DNA of 64,000 bases from Solanum dulcamara (lineage: Eukaryota; Streptophyta; Magnoliopsida; Solanales; Solanaceae): assembly GCF_947179165.1 (NCBI RefSeq), contig NC_077242.1, positions 76,427,097-76,491,096 on the forward strand, written 5' to 3'. Positions 20,855-29,991 of this stretch are shown piece by piece (position 1 is the first letter of the stretch; every line of letters starts with the position of its first letter). Made by a program: the position numbers and the translations under genes. The notes beneath the pieces were generated by a model, which had not been told where the DNA came from, did not search any database, and saw only the letters and a program-made list of their open reading frames with translations.

Positions 20855-23015
20855 GGAGTCTGAAAGCACTGTATCTAGCATCAAATTTGGTGTAAATCAA
20901 CTCCAACCAACTGTAATCAAATTTTACACCAAAAAATAATCTTTTTCCCTCTCTTCATTATTATTATATTATTTTTTATTTTATTTATATTTTCTTATTT
21001 CATAAAACAAAAATTCTTTCCAAAAAACATTCACTATTTGTAATTTTCATATTGTTTCAAATTATAGTCGTTTAATATAAAATTATTTTATATCATAATT
21101 TTTTAAATAATATAAATTGCTAGCAAATATTACACATTATACATAATAATGGATAACACAAATAAAAGTGAAATCATTAACGAAATATAATTAAATAAAC
21201 ATTATACAATTAAAAATTTTATTTTAAGTTCTACATGAATATTCAACTTTCAAGATTACTACGGTGCTCTCATAAATGCTATATTATGCATTACGTAGTT
21301 TAAAATGAGCTTCTTTGTTTTGAAGATGATTTACTGTTATTCTGTAGGGGAGATTATCATTTTGTATAAGCTATGATGGAATTCTTTCAGACCTTTTCAA
21401 GTGTTTCTGTATTACACGCTAATATGGGGAAAAGTTGTATCTACTTTGGAGGTGTATCACCACAGGAGTAGACTAGGATTCTGCAAATTACTAACTTCAC
21501 ATGTGGTGAACTCCCTTTCAAATATCTTAGAGTCCCTTTGTCCACAAAGAAAATCTCTCTATTGCAATGACAACCACTGATCAAAAAGATGATAGGTAAG
21601 ATTTCTTCCTGGACCTCTAAGAAACTATCATATGCTGGCAGAGCACAATTAATCTAATCAGTATTATTTGATATTCAGGCCTATTGGGCTCAGCTATTTG
21701 TTCTCCCTGCTAAGGTTATCAAACTAATTAATAGCTATTGCGGAAGCTATCTATGGTCTGCAAGCAATACCATTACTAAGAAGGCTTTGGTTGTATGGTC
21801 TAGAGTGTGTTCACCTCTTTGCTTTGGAGGACTTAACTTGAGTAATATAAGCATATGGAATATAGCAGCTATAGCTAAAACTTGGGCACTGGCAAAGAAG
21901 GAAGACAGATTGTGGATTAAACGGGTTCATAGTTACTACATAAAAGGAAAACAACTGGAGACAATGAGGATTCCTATGCAAACATGCTGGATGATAAGAA
22001 AGATAATTGAAGCCAGGCAAGCTCTTATTCAATTCCAGGTTGATGCATCTTGTGGACATAGCCTGATTAGGCAACTATACATGCACAGGCTGAGCCCAGA
22101 ACCTAGAGTTATATGGAAGAACTTAATGTACAAAAATACAGCCAGAGCAAGAGCTAGACTTACACTATGGTTGCAACTGCAGAACAAGTTATTAACTACA
22201 GATAAACTTATACAGTGAAAAAAAATTGTATCTCCCACATGTTCATTATACAATGACCATACTGAGTCTAAAGACCATATATTTGTATCATGTGTGTATG
22301 GAAGAAAACTCTGAAGAATACTATAACAATGGATTCAAGCTAAGCCAAAATACTACATATCATGGGACCAACACCTTAAAGAGGTACTAGTAAATACACA
22401 AGGAAAGACGAGAGCTACTCAAATATTCAAGATGGTATACACTGAGTTTGTGCACAACTTGTGGATAGAACGAAACAGGTGAATTTTTGAAAACAAGAGA
22501 AGATAGCCTGAAGTCATAGCTAGGGATATTGCATTTGTTTGTTGTGTCAGAGCTCCAAATAGAACTCGATCTCTTATCTGTAGTTTCAAGCTAGATTAGA
22601 CATGGGTGTTGTTATGATACATTTAGATAGTTGGCTGTGTTAGTCTGCTATGGTGCTTGTAATCATTTTCCATTAGTGATTAATAAAAATGTTAGTTACC
22701 AAAAAAATAAAAATAATAATAATATATATATATATATATATATATAAATTAAAATTTTAATCTAAAATTAATATTATAAAAATATTACGTAAAACTAATA
22801 ATTTTTTTTAATTAAAACATACCAATTTCTATAATGTTTAATTAAAAGTATTGTATAATAAAATAATAATAAAAGACAATTGGTGTGATGAATAATGTAG
22901 CACCAAATTTTGTGTAAAATTTAACATGGATTGGAGCAACTTTGCACCAAATTTTACACCAAATATAACATTTGGTGTAAAATTTGGCATGGATTGGAGA
23001 TGGCCTTATAAATGT
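20855..23015. repeat. Inverted 'ttggtgtaaaatttgg' blocks flanking an L1 LINE
   Basis: The left block (20865-20935) contains 'caaatttggtgtaaatc' and 'tcaaattttacaccaaa'. The right block (22880-23005) contains four alternating copies of the same word plus 'atggattggagatggcc'. Such blocks normally form the two ends of one DNA transposon with subterminal inverted repeats. Here they bracket 21300-22700, so the LINE appears to have landed inside the element. The outer left end is not clear. Confidence 0.5.
21303..22700 (+). mobile_element. 5'-truncated L1-type LINE
   Basis: It starts in the reverse transcriptase active-site region: CFEDDLLLFCRGD (about 21315-21350; FADD box changed to FEDD). It continues as SVLHANMGKS, PFKYLRVPLS, LSYAGRAQLI and LFVLPAKVIKLIN. 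The longest open stretch (21787-22218) holds WSRVCSPLCFGGLNL. It ends with the zinc-binding reverse-transcriptase domain (RARARLTLWLQ, ESKDHIFVSC) and LWIERNR. Stops interrupt it at 21568, 21652, 22216 and elsewhere. The 3' end runs into an A-rich tail and (TA)n at 22700-22746. It belongs to a different clade from the RTE family. Confidence 0.85.
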
Positions 23016-23485
23016 AGTTTCTTGCTTTCTTGCCATATATTTGTCTATTGTGTTTTAATTGTTATTGTTTTTTTCTAAATGCTCTGTACTATTTTTTTTA
23101 TTAATTGTTATGTTTTTTTTTTCTTTATCGTATTTTATTTTTATACTTATTTTAATTTGTGATCTTTTAGAAACAATCTCTTTATTTTTATGAAATAGTA
23201 TAAAATTTGCGTACATTTTTTTTAGAATATTTTATTATTTATAAAATTACATTAAATATACTATTGTTATTGTTGAGGACCAGTGAAGCAACATATCCCT
23301 CGAGCCCAAGATAATATGGATCTCCATGTAATTACTCCATTTTTCGAGTCAAAGGGCTACTGAAAATGACTACACAAACATTAATTAGTTCTGTGTACTA
23401 GGAAAAAGTCGAATATCCTTTTAGAAAGAAAAAAAGAGTCGTAAATTTCCCCAAAAAAAAAAGCAAAAAAAAGAAGTTAATTTAG
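23016..23485. other. AT-rich spacer
   Basis: T-rich sequence without a defined element; 23440-23475 is A-rich. Confidence 0.3.
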
Positions 23486-23985
23486 AGATTTTGGGCATGT
23501 GAAGAAGAGGTGTGTCGACGCCTTGATTAGGAGGTGCGAGTGATTGAATTTAGGGGTTACACGAAGGTGTAGGGTTGGTTAGACGTATTGGGGAGAGGTG
23601 ATTAGACAGAATATGACGTAACTTCATATCACCGAGGACATGATCACCTTAGATAGAGAGGTGTGGAGGTCGCTTATTAGGGTAGAAGGATAGTAGGGAT
23701 AGAACGGTTTAAGGTTGGTCATAGGACTAGCTAGTCGTGCCATTATATGTTGCTGCTTTTTCGATTATCACATTATTTTACTACTGTTATTGTTTTTGTC
23801 TTGTAGAATTTACATTGCTCTTTATTTTAGCTGCTATGCTATATTTATTATTTTTTCTCTTACTTGAGATTGATACGTATGAATCGAGGATCTTTCAAAA
23901 ACAACCCATCTATCTCCATACAGTAATTATAAGGTCGATCGATCCTTCTCTTTAATCTATCCTCATCCGTTCGCTATCTTCACGA
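23486..23985 (+). mobile_element. RTE 3' end, about 500 bp
   Basis: Coding tail followed by 3' UTR. 'gattttgggcatgtgaagaagagg' corresponds to RFWACEEE and its RTE counterpart FGHMKRR. Then come 'tggggagaggtgattagacagaatatga', 'accgaggacatgatcaccttagatag' and 'gagtagaagg'-like sequence. The 3' UTR has 'gaatcgaggatctttcaaaaac' near 23880. Truncated on the left and degraded at the tail. Confidence 0.75.
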
Positions 23986-24249
23986 GGGTCAGATATATTA
24001 AAAGTTTCACTTCAATATTTGGAGTATTTAACTTAAATCTCATTGCTCACCCTCAAATATTATTTAGCAATGGAGCTCTAGTATAGATTCGGCAAAACTT
24101 AGTAATTTTGATTTATTAAAATTTTACATTAATATTAAAAGATTCACTTAACAAGTACAAATAACTTCTTCTGACCCCAATATTAAGCTGTCTTTTAAAA
24201 AATAAAAATTCATAAACTCAAATTTTAACTTTACTCTTCTCTTCTGATC

Positions 24250-24870
24250 ATTATATTAAAGTTTCCATTTTTCAAAATATATAACAATAATAACAATAAC
24301 ATACTCAATGTACATAATCTTAAAAGTAGGATCAGAAAAAGATAATTAACGTACACAAATTTTACCCCTATGTCATGAAGATAGATAAATTATTTTCAAT
24401 AATATTTTAATTGATCACAACACATGAGAACTTGTCCAATACATGACAAACTTTCCAACTTCACTTCTGATTAAATTTTCCCTTAATTTTTCAAAATATG
24501 CAACAACAACATATTTAGAATACATAAATTTTATAGATAGGTTTGAGATGAATAATATGTACATAATGGTGGAGTTAGAATTTTCAATAAGGAAGTTCAA
24601 AATCTGACAAAGTAGATACATGAACTAACCGAAGGGAGTTCGACATCTACTATTTATACATAAAAATTATTTTAACCATGTATAAATAGTATAATTTTTC
24701 ACTAAAGAAGTTTCGGGTGAATCTCCAAGCCACCATGTGGCTCCACCCCTTCATGTACACAAACCTTATCTTTATCGTATGAAGATAGAGAAATTATTTT
24801 CGATATTTTAATTGAAAACAACACATGTGAGAACTTAATTATCCAATACATGAGCAACAAACACAAGCAA
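24250..24870 (-). repeat. Tandem duplication of an RTE/TS 3'-end segment, one copy hit by a MITE
   Basis: Unit 1 (about 24255-24450) and unit 2 (about 24480-24865) share 'tttttcaaaatat.caacaa', 'gaagatagataaattatttt' and 'tccaatacatga'. After removing the 188-bp MITE plus its duplicated 8 bp from unit 2, the spacing is about 208 bp. The shared core is a degraded reverse-oriented TS-type 3' end. So the order was insertion, local duplication, then MITE insertion. Confidence 0.7.
24557..24760. mobile_element. 188-bp hAT-like MITE with 8-bp duplication
   Basis: The element 24565-24752 begins 'aatggtggagttagaatttt' and ends 'ccaccatgtggctccacccc', giving short inverted ends of the GGGTGGAG type. 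It is flanked by ATGTACAT (24557-24564) and ATGTACAC (24753-24760), an 8-bp duplication typical of hAT elements with one mismatch. The inside has 'gttcgacatctactatttat', a mark of a repeat that also appears at 28986-29127 and, decayed, near 55010-55160. Confidence 0.75.
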
Positions 24871-25250
24871 ACTAATTCATAAAAGGACAGAATCATATTT
24901 ATGAGAACTCACATATCACTTCACATTTGGCAAATTGGAAATTAAAATTACTTGGAATACTTATAAATAAATAAGAAAAAGACATGCATACATGCATGCA
25001 TGCATGCAGAATTAATTTTTTCTTTTTTAGACAATTCAAAGGAGTTTGCGTATAGAAGATAGTCAACAGTAGTAAATAGTAGTAATTAATTAATTACTAC
25101 TACTTTTACTATTTTGAGATACTGCTACAAATCTATAGTACTCTTATTCATAAATCCCATCATGGATCACTCTCATAAATGAATTTGAGTGTTTTTTTTT
25201 TATAATTTTTATAATTTAATAAATATGATCCGTTGGGATAGATTAAAAAT
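24871..25250. other. Spacer with GCAT repeat and a perfect palindrome
   Basis: (GCAT)n lies at 24986-25008. Near 25078-25101 is a 24-bp perfect inverted repeat centred on TTAATTAATTAA. No gene was seen. Confidence 0.4.
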
Positions 25251-25261
25251 TGTCATATATT

Positions 25262-25853
25262 TAGTACAACGAAAACAACCTTTAGCGATAATAAATATAC
25301 ACATATTATAGACTTTATCGAATTTAGTTAATTGTCATTAGATTCAATATCACTGTGAGTTTTAGCTGCATTTAAAAAAGGTGCTAAAATGTAATTGTCA
25401 CGATAATTTTCTCTAAAAACATATTTAACAGCAATTAAAATATCTTCTTTAATTAATTGAAGCTTAAAATCATTTTTGGGATAGTGATTACATTTAACGG
25501 AACTATAAAACTTATTAGGTGCGATAACCATTTTTGAATTGACAATTAAAATTTAGTCATTGTTTCAAATGTAATTGAAAAGTAACCATTTTTGTAATGG
25601 GAAATTAAAATTTGACAAAAATATCCTAACTAAAACATGGTACAATCACATTTAGTGTCAATAGAATTTTTTTAATATTTCCACATCAAATATTTGGCCG
25701 CAATTGAGTAAATATCTTTGCATCCAAATTTCTAAAATCTTTAGCTGTATTTATATAAGGTATTGATTATAAAAAGTACTCATATTTATTATTATCGCTA
25801 AATATAATATAATAATTATATTATTGCTCCCAAATCCTTTATTAGTTGTAGTG
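25262..25853. mobile_element. CACTA-like non-autonomous element
   Basis: The right end reads TTGTAGTG (25846-25853), which is CACTACAA on the other strand. The left end is a decayed counterpart, TAGTACAAC (25262-25270). Both ends continue inward with 'tttagcgataataaat' and its complement. Flanking triplets are ATT and ATC, a near-match to the 3-bp duplication of CACTA elements. There is no transposase; the inside is AT-rich with repeated 'acatttagtg' type words. Confidence 0.65.
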
Positions 25854-26430
25854 ATCGAGCGTCATTGGAATTTAAAGCTTTGACAAGTAGAAATCCAATT
25901 TAAGAGTGAAAATTCATGGGGTTTAGAGGAACGATTCATTGAGTTCAAATTTTTACAATTTAAGTATGGAAATTTGCGTGAATTTTAAATTTTACTAGCA
26001 ATTTATAAAGTTTTAAAGTTTTAATCCTGACCAGTTTAAATTCTAGGAATGATCATGAATTTTAAGTCGATAAATATATAAAATTTCACCGCTAATTATT
26101 ATGAATGAAAAATCTTTAATATTGAACACTTTTTCTTCAATTAATTCTATACGATGTGAATCTGAACTAACCGAAATAGTAAATTTCTAACAAAAGTCCA
26201 AACCAAAAATAAATAAATAATAATACTAACCTCGTCCCCATGCATGTTTCTTATTCTATCTGTTTTTTCTGTATTCATATATAGCGTAAGTTAGAGGGTA
26301 AAAGATGTGTTCACAGTAAAAATTGCTGCCTTGTTTTGTCACTTTTTAATTTACTTTCTTCTTTCCTCTACCCCTATTATCTTTTAGTTGTAATACAGAA
26401 ATATTATTATAAAAAATATATTTTAAAATA
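25854..26430. other. AT-rich spacer
   Basis: I see no gene and no defined repeat. 'caatttaagagtgaaaattcatgggg' type phrases recur loosely at 25890-26000. Confidence 0.3.
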
Positions 26431-26786
26431 AAGAGAAGTATTTAAAATATCTCTAACTTGACATAAATTATTAGTTTCGTCTTTAAATTATTGACAAGTT
26501 TAAAAATACTCTTATACTTGACTAACAAAACTTAGATACACTCCTGATCTGCCACATGACATAACAAGTGGTCTCAAACTCTTGTAAAAGCATTAGACTC
26601 ATAATAAAAAGCCGAGATAAGTGTTGAAAACACCTCTTAAGGGTGTATTTCACTCATATCGCAAGATCGAGGGTGTATTTAAGTTCAGGTAACCAAGTAA
26701 ATGAGTGTTTTTAAGACTGTCAATAATTTGGAGATGAAATTAATAATTCACGCCTAGTTTAGCGATGTTTTTAATACTTCTCTCTT
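26431..26786. mobile_element. ~356-bp hairpin MITE
   Basis: The left end 'aagagaagtatttaaaatat' (from 26431) is the inverse of the right end 'gtttttaatacttctctctt' (to 26786). Inner words 'tattgacaagtttaaaaatac' and 'gtttttaagactgtcaata' mirror each other as well, so most of the element is a long imperfect palindrome. Confidence 0.7.
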
Positions 26787-27299
26787 TATATTGTCATATG
26801 AAAAATCAATTCTGTAAAAAATAAAAATGTTAGTATAATAAAATGTAATTATAAAGGATGACTGTTATAGATAATTAGTCTGACTATATTCGATTAAATC
26901 AAGTAACTTTTGCTTAGATAATTTATTTTATATTTAAAAAAACCATTAAACATGTAAATATCTAATTGTAAACCATGATTCTCCACGTAAACATGTAAGA
27001 ACTTATACTGAATATACTTTATTCTCTTGAGAGTTTACATGTAAATATGTAAATATTTCCATATAATAAAATAAATTTGTATATATTCTATGCTCTTCAG
27101 ACTTTACCGTAGTAACTTATATGGAATATATTCCTTTTCATTGTTGAAAGCATTTAATTTTTTTTTAATCCTAGTTGCATGCATGCAACATGCCTAGTCT
27201 ATATATAGGGTATATATGAAGAGGGATTATCAGAATCTTATTTATTTTTCATCAGTCTTTTCATTTTAATAAATTAAATAACCAGAAAAATATTATCAC

Positions 27300-27618
27300 A
27301 TGTACTTTCATTTTTCCATCTCTATATAAACACCAATCCATCTCTTCATATTTCTATCAATCTAATTCACCTTCCATCACTTCACAACCATACTAAAATT
27401 TCCTTATATTTATATTTCTCTTTTTCACTAAATTAAAATAATCATGTATTTTAATTTTCTTTCAACATCCACATTACTAGTAAATATTATTCATCCACTT
27501 TCTCATATTTTTGAACGAGACAAGTATTCATATTTGTTGACGAGTTGCAAGAAAATTGATTCTTCAAGAAATGAACAATCGTAGGTCTTTGTTGGTGCTA
27601 TCTTTGCTGAGCTTGTAA
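27300..27618 (+). promoter_or_regulatory. Candidate promoter, leader and tiny ORF of an unknown transcript
   Basis: A good plant TATA box (tctatataaac, about 27322) is followed by a C/A/T-rich leader that looks like a plant 5' UTR. An ATG at 27444 opens 46 codons (MYFNFLSTSTLLVN... ending NEQS). A second ATG at 27571 in another frame opens MNNRRSLLVLSLLSL, a signal-peptide-like start, then TAA within a possible donor (CTT|GTAATT). No convincing second exon follows: 27620-27900 is T-rich and intron-like. It could be the first exon of a small secreted-peptide gene, a non-coding RNA, or chance. Confidence 0.3.
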
Positions 27619-28355
27619 TTTTATTTTTCTTTTTTCATACATTCTGTTTGCTCTTTTTCTTGACCTTGCAAGGCTTTTCTCTTGTTCTTGCTCGAGTTTT
27701 TTTCTATTTTAGTTTTTTTATGCAGTTCAAATCTCCCATCTTTTCTTTCTTTAACTATTCCTTCTGAGCTTGAAGCTAAAAGTGTTCGTTATCTCTTTCG
27801 TTATTAATGATTATATGAAAGATGATAGAGCTTGTTGTTCTTCGTTATTTTGTAACTTTTCTTTTTTTAACTTATAATTTGAATAATGCTCCTATTGTAT
27901 CAAGAACTTCTTATTAATGTACATATATTGTGGAGTGGAGCTGTTAATTAATATTGTGAGAAGTGATATACATATAATTCAAGATTATATTATTGTTAGC
28001 ATGCAAGTGTATATTTTAGTTTTGTCCAAAAAATTATCTTTAATCAGAAAATTAAAGTAATAAATCTATTATAACCTAAACTATTAGACTAAATTACGAT
28101 ACACCAAATCCTAAACAATTACATCTCAGTTTCGAAACCTATATTTACTATGGTGGACTCATACCTTTTTGTTTACTTACAATTATTGGACTTATGATAT
28201 ATATATATGGTATGCAATTTATTTTCATTTTAAATTTTCATGGTAAAATGAACTATAATATATTTTGTGTAATTTTACAAGTGAATTTGAAGGAGTGGTG
28301 CGTATGTAGTGTTATGAGATGAAGAAGTAATCTTTGACATAAGCTTAACTCAAAT
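27619..28355. other. T-rich sequence without a defined feature
   Basis: Nothing codes convincingly on either strand, and I saw no microRNA-like foldback. Confidence 0.3.
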
Positions 28356-28359
28356 AAAA

Positions 28360-28985
28360 TATATTAGAATCAAGTATGAAAAGAAAACACGATAATGAAG
28401 AACTAAATAAATGAGAAGAGGATAGTAGAAACGACAAAGTAATACAGTAGGAAGGCAAAGGAATTGATAGTAAAAAGTTGAAGAATAAGAAAAGAATATG
28501 ATTAAAGTATTGGTAAGGAGAAATGTTTGACTATTTACTAACTTTCTATCTTAATTTGTGATTAACATATTTTTCTATCTAAGATCATATTTTTGATTGC
28601 AGATAAGTCACATCATGTTTAATCGTATCATCTCTCTTAAATATTTCTTTGGCCTACCTCTAACTCTTCTCATACCAACTATACCTCTCACACCTTAGGG
28701 TAATCTGTGCATCTTCTCTTCACATGTTTAAATCATTTCAGTCTCGCATTCCTTATCTTGTCCACCATGCATATCACTCCACCTTATCTCGGATATCTTT
28801 ATTCCTAATTTTATATTTCTTAGTATGCTCATACATTTATCTCAACACCCTCATTTTTGCTACTTTCATTTTCTGGACATGCGAGTTTTTGACTGTCCAA
28901 CACACTCCATCTCAACATACAACATAATTGGTCTGACAATCACTTTATAAATTTTATCTTTGGGTGACACATTTTTATCACCAGG
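28360..28985 (-). mobile_element. 3' half of an antisense RTE LINE (interrupted)
   Basis: On the minus strand the order is DKNVSPKDKIYKVIVRPIMLY (about 28970-28905), then ECVGQSKTRMSRK and a decayed continuation to the RTE 3' UTR near 28400. This matches [24 protein letters not shown] of the RTE at 16.3 kb. The upstream half resumes at 33412; the inserts between are described separately. Confidence 0.75.
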
Positions 28986-29127
28986 AAAGGAGCTAGGTAG
29001 AGTCGAGGGAATTATCCAAACTTTTATTGGTGGAAAATTATGCTGTTTGTGCATAATGAAAACTATTTTTTATGTATATTTAGTAGAAGTTAAATCCTTT
29101 TAGTGAAAAAATTCTAACTCTGCCATT
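28986..29127. mobile_element. MITE of the GGGTGGAG-like family inside the RTE
   Basis: On the minus strand it reads 'ggcagagttagaattttttc', 'taacttctactaaatataca', 'cagcataattttccacca' and 'ctctacctagctcctttcc'. These are the landmarks of the MITE at 24565-24752 in the same order. About 45 bp of RTE sequence (29128-29173, 'aaatggaggctcgca' on the minus strand) follows on the right, so the MITE sits within RTE sequence. Confidence 0.65.
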
Positions 29128-29173
29128 GTTTTTCACACAAGATATCAGATGCGAGCCTCCATTTTATTTATTC

Positions 29174-29987
29174 GGCCTTGTTAGAATATATGAGTCCACC
29201 ACACGAGTCAGGGGACCAGGTTCCTTGACACAGTCGGTCAATAGAATGCTCGAGTTAAGTGCGGAAAGTAAAATGACACACAATATTTATGTGGAAAACC
29301 TCTTTGCTCAAGGAAGGAAAAATCACGACATAACCCTCAGAATTTAGCTGCCGATCTTCACTAAGGTGCAAGATCAAAGTAAACTATTACAATCTATTGT
29401 ATCTAGTTACTAACCCTCTTCACCCCTTTGCTTGCAACAACACTATTACAAGCCTCAAGCCTAAGCAATGTAACTATTGCCCACTACACTACTGCTTCTC
29501 AATGATGTAGACTTTTCAAACACACTCCAAAATTAACTCTAGCAATGAAATCACACTAAAACAATACATCTGCAAATAATCAAGATTTCTTTATACATCA
29601 GGAACTGATTTTACAATATTACACATAAAACTCAAGCTACAACACCGCTACAACGAAGAATATCTTGAGCAACTCTATCAGGTCCCTTGCAGCTTTTGTT
29701 GAAGTTCTTCTTTTCTTGAGAGAGCACCAACACACGTTTTGATTGTCAAATCTTAGAGTGAAAAACTTACTGACTTGGTTGTCCAAGGTTTTTGTATATA
29801 CCTTGGAGATCCACAACCTAGGATGCATTTGATTGACTCCAGGCCTGCTGTCTTTGTTCGCTCTACCAACTCCAACAGATAATGGCAGCTTTACAGCTGG
29901 CTGATCTAAAACTTAACTTGCTCATGGGACTAGGTTCGTGTATCATATCCTGTAGTTTGTTGATCATCAAAACTAAACAACAGGCCT
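29174..29987. mobile_element. Copia-like solo LTR with perfect 5-bp duplication
   Basis: The LTR is 29179-29982 (804 bp). It starts TGTTAGAATATATG and ends AACTAAACAACA (TG...CA), and is flanked on both sides by GGCCT (29174-29178 and 29983-29987). Read on the minus strand it ends with 'gaggttttccacataaatat' and 'cattttactttccgcac', which resembles copia-type LTR ends. No internal region, primer-binding site or second LTR adjoins it, so it is a product of LTR-LTR recombination. Confidence 0.85.
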
Positions 29988-29991
29988 ACAC

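Noticed and set aside
27540..27900. Possible microRNA precursor
   Set aside because: No long foldback and no mature sequence of a conserved plant family seen.
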